Assembly: GCA_963663365.2 (NCBI GenBank)
Contig: CAXXIH010000001.1
Coordinates: forward strand, 496,001-560,000
Reading direction: 5' to 3'
DNA from: G963663365 sp963663365
GTDB lineage: Bacteria > Hinthialibacterota > Hinthialibacteria > Hinthialibacterales > G963663365
Length of the DNA stretch: 64,000 bases
Position 1 is the stretch's first letter; the number at the start of each line of letters is the position of its first letter. The translations under genes were made by a program, and so were the position numbers. The notes under the pieces are model-generated. The model did not search any database and was not told the origin of the DNA. It saw only the letters and a list, made by a program, of their open reading frames with translations. Of the stretch, positions 28,142 to 36,870 are shown piece by piece.

Positions 28142-28747
28142 ATGATCGATAAAAAAGCCAACTATTCACGATTGCTCCTGGCCGCTGTTTCCATTGCGGT
28201 CGTTTTTAGCATGGGATGTCAGCACGGCACAGTCGGTGCTGTTCAAGATGATCCGATTGCCAGCTATGAATATGGTCAGAGCCGCACGGCGTTGACCGCC
28301 GTTGAGGCGGAAATCCGCGATGCCACGCCGCAACAGATGGCTGCCATCGAAGACCGTATGTTGAATTTACTCAAGTCAAAGAGTTCAACTTATGAGGCCA
28401 AGGATTTCGCATGCCGCATGCTGCGCCGGATGGGATCTGAAAAGTGCGTCCCAACTTTGGAAAAACTTCTTTATTGCGAAAAACTTTCCGATATGGCCCG
28501 GTTCGCGCTGCAAGGACTGCCCTATCCGGAGGTAGATGCGGCTTTGCGCAAGGCGCTCAAGAAACTCGATGGCGACTATCAAATCGGCGTGATCGGAACC
28601 ATCGGCCAGCGTGGTGATGCCAAGGCGATTCCGGAACTGGCCAAACTGGCCCGTTGCCAGGATCCGGCCGTTGCTCGCGCCAGTATTTCCGCGTTACGGC
28701 AGATCGGTGGTATCGAGGCAACACGTGCTTTAGAAGGACTCCAGTGA
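28142..28747 (+). CDS. Small HEAT-repeat-like lipoprotein
   Basis: A 201-residue protein with a hydrophobic signal ending in SMGC26, a likely lipid-attachment cysteine. Residues 70-200 are helical pairs of HEAT/PBS-lyase type (KDFACRMLRRMGSEKCVPTLEKLL, MARFALQGLPYPEVDAALRKAL, DAKAIPELAKLAR, AVARASISALRQIGG). Such repeats bind protein partners; no enzyme motif is seen. ATG 28142 is chosen since GAGG lies six bases upstream; ATG 28130 lacks a site. It lies between two related exported oxidoreductases (54 and 125 bases away), so it may be a scaffold for them at the membrane. That role is inference. Confidence 0.75.
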   Translation: MIDKKANYSRLLLAAVSIAVVFSMGCQHGTVGAVQDDPIASYEYGQSRTALTAVEAEIRDATPQQMAAIEDRMLNLLKSKSSTYEAKDFACRMLRRMGSEKCVPTLEKLLYCEKLSDMARFALQGLPYPEVDAALRKALKKLDGDYQIGVIGTIGQRGDAKAIPELAKLARCQDPAVARASISALRQIGGIEATRALEGLQ

Positions 28748-28872
28748 GTTTTTTTGTTGCGGATTTCTTATGATTGACGAAAGCAGGCGCGTGCGGAGTG
28801 TGCAACTTCACACGCGCCTTTAATTTTATGCCTGCATTTTGGTTGAAATAGCACGATACGAGACTGATTACT

Positions 28873-30210
28873 ATGAAAAAGAAACATTCACAAACACGCC
28901 GAAATTTTCTTCAGCAATCCGCAGCTCTTGCGGGCGCCGTTTCCGTATTCCCTTCTATTGTTCCTCAGTCCGTTTTCGGAGCGAACGCTCCGAGTAATCG
29001 CATCACCATGGGATTCATAGGAACAGGTAACAATGGCACCAACTATCTCAAACTGTTTCTAAAAGATGAGCGTGTACGGGCTATTGCGGTTTGTGATGTG
29101 AATCGTGAAGGCCCCGGCTATTGGGATGGAAAAATTGCCGGACGCGAGCCTGCACGGCGAATTGTGAATGACCATTATGGAAATCAAGACTGTGCGGTTT
29201 ATGAAGATTTTCGGGACGTCTTGGCTCGTGGCGATATCGACGCGGTGCAAATTTCTACGCCGGATCATTGGCATGCCTATTTGGCTATTGCCGCCGCAAA
29301 GGCCGGAAAAGATATCTACGGACAAAAGCCACTGTCACTAACCGTGGCTGATGGCCGTGCAATGGTAAAGGCCATTAATCGTTATGGGCGTATTTGGCAG
29401 ACCGGAAGCCAGCAACGTTCCGATTTCAACTTCCGCAGAGTGTGTGAATTAGTCCGTAACGGCCGCATTGGGAAATTGCATACGGTCCGGTGCGGATTGC
29501 CGGGAGGAATTCCCGATTACGGGCATACGGCATCGCAGACAAATCCTGAACCTGTGCCTGATGGCTTTAATTATGAAATGTGGTTGGGACCGGCTCCCGA
29601 GGCGCCTTATTGCCCGGCACGTTGCGGCGTGAATTTCCGATGGATCTATGATTATTCGGGCGGCCAGGTTACTGATTGGGGCGGTCATCATCCGGATATC
29701 GCCCAGTGGGGTATGAATACGGAAAAGACCGGCCCGGTTGAGATTCGTAATGCGCACGGTGAATTCCCCGATGGGCCACTCTATAACACTGCCGTTAAAT
29801 ATCACTTTGAGTGCATCTATGCGAATGGCGTGAAGTTGATTGTCTCAGATGAAGAGCGTCATGGAGTAACATTTGAGGGCACAGAAGGCTCTGTATGGGC
29901 TACTCGTGGACGGCACGATGCCGACCCCAAATCAATTCTCGATTCGGAAATCGGGGCTGATGAGGTTCATCTTTATGTAAGCGACGATCATACACGCAAC
30001 TTTATCGATTGTGTCCAATCGCGGAAAGAACCTATCGCGCCTATTGAAACGGCGCATCGTTCGATTACCCTCGCCCATTTAGGCAATATCGCCATGTTGC
30101 TTGGCCGTGATTTGAAATGGGATCCGGTTAACGAACGTGTGATCGACGATGATAGTGCCAATGCTATGTTGACTCGCGCCTATCGGAAGCCTTGGGTGTT
30201 ACCCGTATAA
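28873..30210 (+). CDS. Tat-exported Gfo/Idh/MocA oxidoreductase with QKP variant
   Basis: A 445-residue relative of the protein at 26783-28087: Tat signal TRRNFLQQS, cleavage near residue 37, nucleotide turn GTGNNG at 50-55, C-terminal GGQVTDWGGHHPDIAQWGM and EGSVWATRG. The usual EKP motif reads Q151-K152-P153, so the catalytic lysine is kept but the glutamate is replaced. An insertion near 85-100 (WDGKIAGREPARR) distinguishes it from its neighbour. Likely NAD(P)-dependent sugar chemistry in the periplasm. Substrate unknown. Confidence 0.9.
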   Translation: MKKKHSQTRRNFLQQSAALAGAVSVFPSIVPQSVFGANAPSNRITMGFIGTGNNGTNYLKLFLKDERVRAIAVCDVNREGPGYWDGKIAGREPARRIVNDHYGNQDCAVYEDFRDVLARGDIDAVQISTPDHWHAYLAIAAAKAGKDIYGQKPLSLTVADGRAMVKAINRYGRIWQTGSQQRSDFNFRRVCELVRNGRIGKLHTVRCGLPGGIPDYGHTASQTNPEPVPDGFNYEMWLGPAPEAPYCPARCGVNFRWIYDYSGGQVTDWGGHHPDIAQWGMNTEKTGPVEIRNAHGEFPDGPLYNTAVKYHFECIYANGVKLIVSDEERHGVTFEGTEGSVWATRGRHDADPKSILDSEIGADEVHLYVSDDHTRNFIDCVQSRKEPIAPIETAHRSITLAHLGNIAMLLGRDLKWDPVNERVIDDDSANAMLTRAYRKPWVLPV

Positions 30211-30310
30211 AGGCAGGAATCAAGTCATTTTCTTGGAAAATCTTTTCTTGACGAGAGTCTGCGTTGATGCCGGTCTTTGTCTGGAGTACCCTTATGTCTT
30301 ATTAGGCTCC

Positions 30311-30316
30311 TATAAT
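30311..30316 (+). promoter_or_regulatory. Possible -10 element for the TMTC-like gene
   Basis: A perfect TATAAT lies 40 bases before the ATG at 30356. The sequence 17 bases upstream is not a recognisable -35 box, so the promoter call rests on the -10 match. Confidence 0.35.
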
Positions 30317-30355
30317 TAGAGGCAAGGAACACCATAAGACGTAGAAGTACTCGCG

Positions 30356-32365
30356 ATGGCAAAGAAAACAGAGGCGAAAGAAAGCGGAATCGAAGCCGGC
30401 GCGGTGAGCCGGTCACGATCTTCTTTATTTTTACGTAGCCATCGTCTGCAAGCGGGGCTTGTCTCCTTTGCCGCATTTTGTGTGTATATTCCGGCGCTGT
30501 ATGTTGAATGGTACTTCGATGATTTTAAGGCGATTTTGGATAATGCAAATATCCAATCGTTCAGAGGGCTGCAATATGTGCTTCGGAATTTTATTCATCG
30601 TGGTGTTATTCAGTCTACATACGCTTATGATTGGTTTGTATCACTTTGGTTAGGTTTGTCGGCGTCCGGTGGCGATTCGGACGTTGCGTTTCAGCCGTTA
30701 CCGGTCTGTTTTCACCTAACCAGTATTTTGATTCATGTACTTGTTGTCTTTTTCTATTATTGGCTGCTTCGCAAATTAATTCTTTTGATCTGCCGTCCAT
30801 CATCTGATGGTTTGCACTCATCTCCTTATGGCTATGTACCGTTTGTTGCCGCGCTTTGGTTCGGTTTTCAGCCGATTAACACGGAGGCTGTTACATATCT
30901 TTCCGGGCGGGCGTCCGCATTGGCCGCATTGGAATATATATGGGGATTATTGTTGATTGTCAGTGCCGCCGAGCGGTTCGGATTGTTTGATACGGCGGGC
31001 GAATCCCAAAAGAAGCGGGACTATTTTATCGGATCTGTATACAGTGCACTTGCCGTTGTTTGTTTTATTTTTGGGATTGGAACTAAAGAAATTATCGTCA
31101 CGCTGCCTGTTGTAGCCGGATTGGTATTGGCCGTTTGTATGGCAGCACAAACCTCTTGGAAAGCAACATTTCGTCGTCTCTTGATCCCCTGCGGCGTTTT
31201 GGTGGCTTTGCTCGGTGTCTTCTTTGGCTATCGAGTGTTTATATTAGGTGGACTTGGCATCCCCGAGGGAGATGTACGTCCCTGGGATGTTAATCTTTAC
31301 TCTCAGATTTCGATTATCGCCACCTATTATCTACCTCGTCAATTCGGGATCGGCGCGCTTGTTTTCGATCCTAATGTCCCGTTGATTGAGAATATCGGCG
31401 AGTCACGGTTGCTTTTATCGTTCGTAATTATTGTCGGATTGATTGTGTTGGCTGTTTTCTTTATCCGCCGTGAACCACTGGTTTTTCTGGGAATCCTTTG
31501 GTACTTCATCGCTCTTGCGCCCACATCGAGTTTTGTGCCTTTGAGCGATCTGGTGGCCGAAAGGCGCGTTTATTTGCCCAATCTCGGATTCGTTATGGCC
31601 ATCACCGCGCTTTGCGCCTATGCTTTCCGAATTGTTATCTCAAAGCAAGTCAAAACGAAATTTCTGGTACCGGGACTGGTCTTTGTTGGATTCATATTCG
31701 TTGGTGTGCAGGCCTATAAGACCATCAGCAGAAATCTTCTATACGCGGACAAAGGTGCATTTTGGCAGCAGACGATACCGCACGTGCGTGATAAGGCCCG
31801 CGCCTACTATAACTTGGGGCTTTATTCCCGTGATACAGGAAAGCTCGAAGAGGCCATGGAGGCTTTTCGCTCTGCGGCGGCATATCCCGGGCATTTCGCT
31901 ATCGCATCCGCAAATGCGTTGTCGATTATCTACATGCGTGATAGACGCGATTATGGCCAGGCCGAAGTGTGGTTATCGCGGTGCGTCGAACTGCAACCCG
32001 AAAACGAACGCTACTGGACAAATCTAGGCAGTTGTCTTCTTCTGGCCAAAGATTTTCAAAAGGCCGAACAATTCTATGCGCGTTGGCATCAGGTTTTCCC
32101 GAACAGTTTTTATTCCCTGCGATTTTGGGCTCAAGTCCTTCATAGCCAGCAGAGGTTGGATGAAGCGGAGGAAGTGTATAAGCGTACAATCAAGAAATAT
32201 GGTGACGATCCAACCGTGCTTAAGAATTTGGCCAATATTGCAGAAGCGAAAGGCGATGCCGCTTCCGCAGAGAAATACCGGAAACGCCTTGAAAATCTGC
32301 AAAAGAGAAAATCCGGCTCTGAACGCAAACTTCCCGGTATACGTGAGTCGTTTCGCTTGGAATGA
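30356..32365 (+). CDS. TMTC-like polytopic membrane protein with TPR repeats
   Basis: A 669-residue protein. After a charged N-terminus come about 10 membrane segments (residues 35-465) with a periplasmic loop FDDFKAILDN near residue 60, whose acidic pair is typical of GT-C transferases. The segment QPINTEAVTYLSGRASALA near residue 170 matches the conserved loop of TMTC/DUF1736 proteins. The C-terminal third (about 475-650) carries at least four TPR repeats (AYYNLGLYSRDTGKLEEAM, NLGSCLLLAKDFQKAEQFYARW, LDEAEEVYKR, NLANIAEAKGD). Eukaryotic TMTC proteins are O-mannosyltransferases; the bacterial role is less defined, probably a lipid-linked sugar transfer to extracytoplasmic protein. Confidence 0.8.
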   Translation: MAKKTEAKESGIEAGAVSRSRSSLFLRSHRLQAGLVSFAAFCVYIPALYVEWYFDDFKAILDNANIQSFRGLQYVLRNFIHRGVIQSTYAYDWFVSLWLGLSASGGDSDVAFQPLPVCFHLTSILIHVLVVFFYYWLLRKLILLICRPSSDGLHSSPYGYVPFVAALWFGFQPINTEAVTYLSGRASALAALEYIWGLLLIVSAAERFGLFDTAGESQKKRDYFIGSVYSALAVVCFIFGIGTKEIIVTLPVVAGLVLAVCMAAQTSWKATFRRLLIPCGVLVALLGVFFGYRVFILGGLGIPEGDVRPWDVNLYSQISIIATYYLPRQFGIGALVFDPNVPLIENIGESRLLLSFVIIVGLIVLAVFFIRREPLVFLGILWYFIALAPTSSFVPLSDLVAERRVYLPNLGFVMAITALCAYAFRIVISKQVKTKFLVPGLVFVGFIFVGVQAYKTISRNLLYADKGAFWQQTIPHVRDKARAYYNLGLYSRDTGKLEEAMEAFRSAAAYPGHFAIASANALSIIYMRDRRDYGQAEVWLSRCVELQPENERYWTNLGSCLLLAKDFQKAEQFYARWHQVFPNSFYSLRFWAQVLHSQQRLDEAEEVYKRTIKKYGDDPTVLKNLANIAEAKGDAASAEKYRKRLENLQKRKSGSERKLPGIRESFRLE

Positions 32366-32417
32366 ATTCGCCTGAAACAGCCAAGCAAAACCGGCCGCAA
32401 GAAAAAACTCACGAAAA

Positions 32418-34271
32418 TCAGTGATTCTTGGGGACCTCGATCAACTCATCATCAACCAAATTTTCAAGATTTGGATTGGGAACTTTAAAATAAGCCGCTT
32501 CGCCTCCAGGTGCCGCAAATTCAGTCAGTGTTAGTTCCAAATCCTGTTTCGAAAATGGATACCAAACACCGGGCCCCCAGGCTTTGATGCGGCAGCCCAG
32601 TCCATTGGGATGCACGCTTTCATCCTCAAATGGACCTTCGATAGAGTCCGTATCGATTGTAATTAAACGTAAGTCGGTGTCCTTCAGCTGGTCGTTGCTA
32701 TTCAGGTCTAATGTGAAAACCTGAGGTCCGTACATCATTGCCACGCGGCCCGCTTGTGCCTTGCGGCCCTTTATGAACCTCCATTGCATGGGCATATGCA
32801 AGCGCACTTGATCCCCATTCTTCCATTTACGCGTAATAGAGAAGAATTCACCTTGAACCGTCTTTTTGCTAAGAATCTCACCGTTTACGGCTACGGTGGT
32901 CTCTTGCGCCCAACGTGGGATGCGTAGTAGCAGTTCAAAATTCGCCGGTTTTGATGGAGTAACCTCGATCAATACCTGCCCGGTATTGGGATAGTCTGTT
33001 TTCTGCTCAATTTGGACTTTTGTTCCGCCAATATCTGTAATGAGTGCTTTTGAAGGCGCGTAGAGATTGACCGCAATCCCATCATCTTTACGGTAGTAGA
33101 TCATATTGGGTAATTCGGCGATGATGCGGCGGTAATTACAGGGACAGCAATAAGTATCTCCATCAAAATAACTGCGCTTGCCATCGAAAGGAGTGTAGTA
33201 TCGGATCTTTCGTCCATCGGGTGATTGTGCGGCAAACAAGGCGTTGTAGATGGCGCGCTCCATAATATCGCCGTATTTAGCCTGGCCTTCCATCCGCAGC
33301 AACTCGTCCATAAACCGGATCACGTAAGCTGTTGCGCATGTTTCGCCAAGATTGATTGTTCCCTCTTGGGTATCGTGCCAGCATTCATGATCGCCGCAGG
33401 TTCCGGTAATCACCAGTCCATCTTGTTTTATAATAAAATCCAAAGCCCGTGTGGTTGGTTTTAAAAGGCTTTCCTGTGGTTCCATGCGATAGAGTCTGAG
33501 TTGTGCGATACAACGGGCTATATAGGCATAAGCGTGACCCTGGATCGGCCCCCAACGGCCCAAGACAATAGGCCCGTCCCATTCCTGCAACTTCCTAAGT
33601 TTTGTGCAATAGTCCAGATAACGTTGTTCACCTGTCTCTTTGTAGAGTTCCAGCATGGCCGGTTCCGAACCGGTCACCGCCATATAGGTTGTGATATCGC
33701 CGCCACCCGGTATACGGTCCGGCTCCGGCATCCAACCGTTGATGATATAGTCAGCCAACTTTTGCGCCGCATCCAATGATCGTTGTTGGCCGAAAAGTTG
33801 ATAATCAGCCACCAAACTATTGATGATATAAGACATTTCGTGGATGTCCCACAAGGACCAAAGACGGGCATCCGGTTTCACGATTCCGATGTAGCCATCC
33901 GGTTCCTGAGTCTTTAGGGTTTCACCAATTAAGTAGTCTTTAAATTGCACGTGGCTGTCATTGTGTGTATATGCCGCCAAACGCGCAGCCGTCTCAATTG
34001 TTTTGCCCAGGCCGATGTACCCCCCGCCCTCATCTTTTTGCCGGAATGGATTCAAGAAATCGTTTTCAATATCCATCACAAAAAGATTATTATCTGCCGT
34101 GATGTGGATACGCCTTCCGATTTCTCCACCGGCTTCCACATCCTTGCCCTGAACGGATGCCAGCATATCCGCATTGCCGGAGCCGGCATCAAGTAGAAAT
34201 AGGAGCATGATCAAGACCAGGATATGCGAATAAGAAAATGTATATTTTCGGCGTATTGCTATTTTATGCAT
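32418..34271 (-). CDS. Beta-L-arabinofuranosidase-type glycosidase, GH127 (exported)
   Basis: A 617-residue exported enzyme (signal about 1-35). The GH127 zinc-thiolate centre is visible: Glu310 and Cys312 in GETCATA, and Cys375-Cys376 in DTYCCPCN, matching the Glu/Cys/Cys/Cys site known from Bifidobacterium HypBA1, where the first cysteine of the CC pair is the nucleophile. The alpha/alpha6 barrel (about 60-400) has WDIHEMSYII and GHAYAYIARC; two beta-sandwich domains follow. It should release beta-L-arabinofuranose or a related sugar. ATG 34271 has AGGA six bases upstream; the frame extends to 34340 without a signal. Confidence 0.9.
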   Translation of the reverse strand: MHKIAIRRKYTFSYSHILVLIMLLFLLDAGSGNADMLASVQGKDVEAGGEIGRRIHITADNNLFVMDIENDFLNPFRQKDEGGGYIGLGKTIETAARLAAYTHNDSHVQFKDYLIGETLKTQEPDGYIGIVKPDARLWSLWDIHEMSYIINSLVADYQLFGQQRSLDAAQKLADYIINGWMPEPDRIPGGGDITTYMAVTGSEPAMLELYKETGEQRYLDYCTKLRKLQEWDGPIVLGRWGPIQGHAYAYIARCIAQLRLYRMEPQESLLKPTTRALDFIIKQDGLVITGTCGDHECWHDTQEGTINLGETCATAYVIRFMDELLRMEGQAKYGDIMERAIYNALFAAQSPDGRKIRYYTPFDGKRSYFDGDTYCCPCNYRRIIAELPNMIYYRKDDGIAVNLYAPSKALITDIGGTKVQIEQKTDYPNTGQVLIEVTPSKPANFELLLRIPRWAQETTVAVNGEILSKKTVQGEFFSITRKWKNGDQVRLHMPMQWRFIKGRKAQAGRVAMMYGPQVFTLDLNSNDQLKDTDLRLITIDTDSIEGPFEDESVHPNGLGCRIKAWGPGVWYPFSKQDLELTLTEFAAPGGEAAYFKVPNPNLENLVDDELIEVPKNH

Positions 34272-34437
34272 CGTGTTCCTGCCTAAAACAATCAATTGAG
34301 TCTGAAGCGTGAAGTAATAGTAGCAGAAACAAGGGTCCACCGGGAGATAATTATTTATCTATTTTCCCGGTTGCAGTGCAGGGCCGCAAATGTACTATAA
34401 TTTCACATACTGCTGAACTCCGAGAGGATGAGTTTCA

Positions 34438-36858
34438 ATGTTTAGATTATCATTCGTCTGCGCCTTTATTTTTCTTTTTTGTGGCCGCTTGGATGCTGCG
34501 ACATGGTCAGTTTATTTGTCCGGTCAGCAACATGCAGAGGAAGCCATCAAGGTTTCACTGGATGATTTGAAACAGGTTGGGCAAGATTGCGCCCTCGATT
34601 TCAGTGTCGAGCCGGATGCGCAACTACAGAAGTTTCCTGCCGTTGTTGTCGGCGATAAGAGCAGGAATAAGATCACCGCCGAACTGATCTCAAAGGGATT
34701 GCTGGACCTAAAACCTATTGATAATGCCGAAGGCTATGAGATTACAACTCTCAATCTTACGGGGGGGAAGGTGATTGTCGTCTCAGGAGGCGGCCTCATG
34801 GGCGATGTCTATGGTCTCTATTGGCTTTTGGACAGGATGCGGGTGACGGGAACCTTGCCGGAGATCAATATGGTACGCAAACCGGCCCTGGAATATCGCT
34901 ATACGAGAGTTCCGGTCAAAAACAAAAAAGATATTCGTAATGCGCTCCGGTATGGTCTCAATACCGTCTATGGTGATGATCCTCTTAATCTTATTCCCTG
35001 GGATGCGGAACCTGAAAAGTCCGAGAATCAGAAACACCGGGCGGACACAAAGGAATTGGCAGAGTATGCACATGCCCTGCACATGAATTTCTTATCGTTC
35101 GGGACAGACTTCACTTACCATCCGTCATTACTTGAAGAATTCGGCGCCACGCTTACTCCGAGCGATCCGCGCTTTTGGGATGCTGTCCAAGCAAAATACC
35201 GCCGTCTGCTCCAATCCAATCCGTACCTTGATGGTGTTGCCACCTTTACCGGCGAAGAGCAGCGTTATTGGGGCAATTATCGAACGTTTGACATGATTCA
35301 TGATGGCGAAGGCTGTGACTGGAGCCTGCAAAAACGGTATCGGATGTTCGTGACCAAAGTGGCCGATGTCGTTGTTGGGGAATTCGATAAATTACATTTC
35401 CATCGTACATGGATTACCAATGCCTTTGAGCAGCAGTCTCAAGCGGCTGTGTATAAAAAGATATTTACGGATGAAGTTCCCATTAGAAATCTATTCTTGA
35501 TCCCCAGTTTCACGCAAAATGACCGCTGGTGGCATCAAGTTTATAATCCCACAATCAACCAAACCCCGCACAATATGATGGTTGTTTTTGAGCAGATGGA
35601 TTATCACGCCGGCGGCAATGTGTTCCCTGTATTTCCCGGGCAGTATTTTCAGGGCGGATTAAAGACGTATATGGAAGTTGAAAATCCGAATTTAAAAGGC
35701 GCCAGTTTGGATTTGCCTTCGAATTCCGGTTGGGATTCGAGGTGTATGACTGCTTACACCGTATCCCGTTTGGAATGGGATATTAACGAAGATGTACGGC
35801 AAATTGCAGAAGATTTTGCGGCAATTCATTTTGGTCAGAAGGCCGCCAAGGGAATGGCATCTCTCTTTCTGCTTTCTCCCGTTGCCTATAAATACGGTCT
35901 TTATATCGAACCGGTCGCTTATGGCGAATTCAATTCGCTGCCGCATATTCGCGTGGGGATGTTTGTCGCCGAAGGGTACCCACGTATCGATCATGGCCGC
36001 GAACATCTGGAATTTTTACGTAAGATTTATCTCCGCTGCAAACCATGGGAAACTGAAACTCTTATGTATCTGGATCATGGACTCTCAACAATCGAATCCA
36101 TGCTGGAGCAATACAAGGATATCCGTCCTTTGATAACGGATACGAAGAGTGCTGAAGATGTTGGTACGTCTCTTGATATGACCCGCCACTTGATCCGTAC
36201 CAATAATCTCTATGTCAAGTTGATGTTCGCCTACTTCGATTATCGCGAACAGCGTTCTGATAAATGCAAGGCGAAACTGGCCGCGCTGGCTTCAGATTTG
36301 AAAGGCACGCGGGATGCGTTTACACAGATTCCCGGTTTCCGCTATCAACTTTTTGGTGTAGACCAACTCCTGCAAAATGCCACGGAGGCGATTGAGGATT
36401 TGGACCAGGCGGAAAAGGTTGTGGCAAATGCACCAACTTCAGAAGTCATTGAGCAGGTAGTCGCCGAGCAACAGAAAAAATACGCAGAACTTCTAAGTCA
36501 ATATGAAAATGACGCCGTGAAAATCCTCCATTGGGAGGGGCGTGTCGATGGCCGCGATATTATCAAAATCCATGGAGACAAACTTGAAATAGAGCATCTG
36601 CGTTGGGATGGAATGTATTTCAAAGACTACGAAATCCTGAATCCCCTGCCGAACAAGGCGGTGACCGTTATTCCCAAGGACCTCGAATCGCGGCCCATGC
36701 ACCCATTCATTCTTGAACAGCCTTCGAAGCAGAATGATTACACCGTTCAGGTCTATCTCAATGACATTCCGGGCGGGGCGGGATGGTGCAAATTCGATCT
36801 CTATTTCATCCCCCATACTCCTGATGAGTTGGGGCTGACAATCGATTGGTCGAAGTGA
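34438..36858 (+). CDS. Large exported GH67/GH20-like glycosidase relative
   Basis: An 806-residue exported protein (signal about 1-21, ends LDAA). Residues 22-140 resemble the non-catalytic N-terminal domain of alpha-glucuronidases and GH20 hexosaminidases (AVVVGDKSRNK, GYEITTLNLTGGKVIVVSG, MGDVYGLYWLLDRM). Residues 150-560 look like a TIM barrel (YRYTRVPVKNKKD, FLSFGTDFTYHP, YLDGVATFTGEE, HFHRTWITNAFEQ). Residues 590-680 form a helical region and the last 120 residues a beta-sandwich. Acidic candidates are GEE near 281 and DGE. The exact family and specificity are uncertain; a GH67-like uronidase is the best guess. GAGAGGATGAG precedes the ATG. Divergent from GH127. Confidence 0.6.
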   Translation: MFRLSFVCAFIFLFCGRLDAATWSVYLSGQQHAEEAIKVSLDDLKQVGQDCALDFSVEPDAQLQKFPAVVVGDKSRNKITAELISKGLLDLKPIDNAEGYEITTLNLTGGKVIVVSGGGLMGDVYGLYWLLDRMRVTGTLPEINMVRKPALEYRYTRVPVKNKKDIRNALRYGLNTVYGDDPLNLIPWDAEPEKSENQKHRADTKELAEYAHALHMNFLSFGTDFTYHPSLLEEFGATLTPSDPRFWDAVQAKYRRLLQSNPYLDGVATFTGEEQRYWGNYRTFDMIHDGEGCDWSLQKRYRMFVTKVADVVVGEFDKLHFHRTWITNAFEQQSQAAVYKKIFTDEVPIRNLFLIPSFTQNDRWWHQVYNPTINQTPHNMMVVFEQMDYHAGGNVFPVFPGQYFQGGLKTYMEVENPNLKGASLDLPSNSGWDSRCMTAYTVSRLEWDINEDVRQIAEDFAAIHFGQKAAKGMASLFLLSPVAYKYGLYIEPVAYGEFNSLPHIRVGMFVAEGYPRIDHGREHLEFLRKIYLRCKPWETETLMYLDHGLSTIESMLEQYKDIRPLITDTKSAEDVGTSLDMTRHLIRTNNLYVKLMFAYFDYREQRSDKCKAKLAALASDLKGTRDAFTQIPGFRYQLFGVDQLLQNATEAIEDLDQAEKVVANAPTSEVIEQVVAEQQKKYAELLSQYENDAVKILHWEGRVDGRDIIKIHGDKLEIEHLRWDGMYFKDYEILNPLPNKAVTVIPKDLESRPMHPFILEQPSKQNDYTVQVYLNDIPGGAGWCKFDLYFIPHTPDELGLTIDWSK

Positions 36859-36870
36859 CCGGAGATAGTA

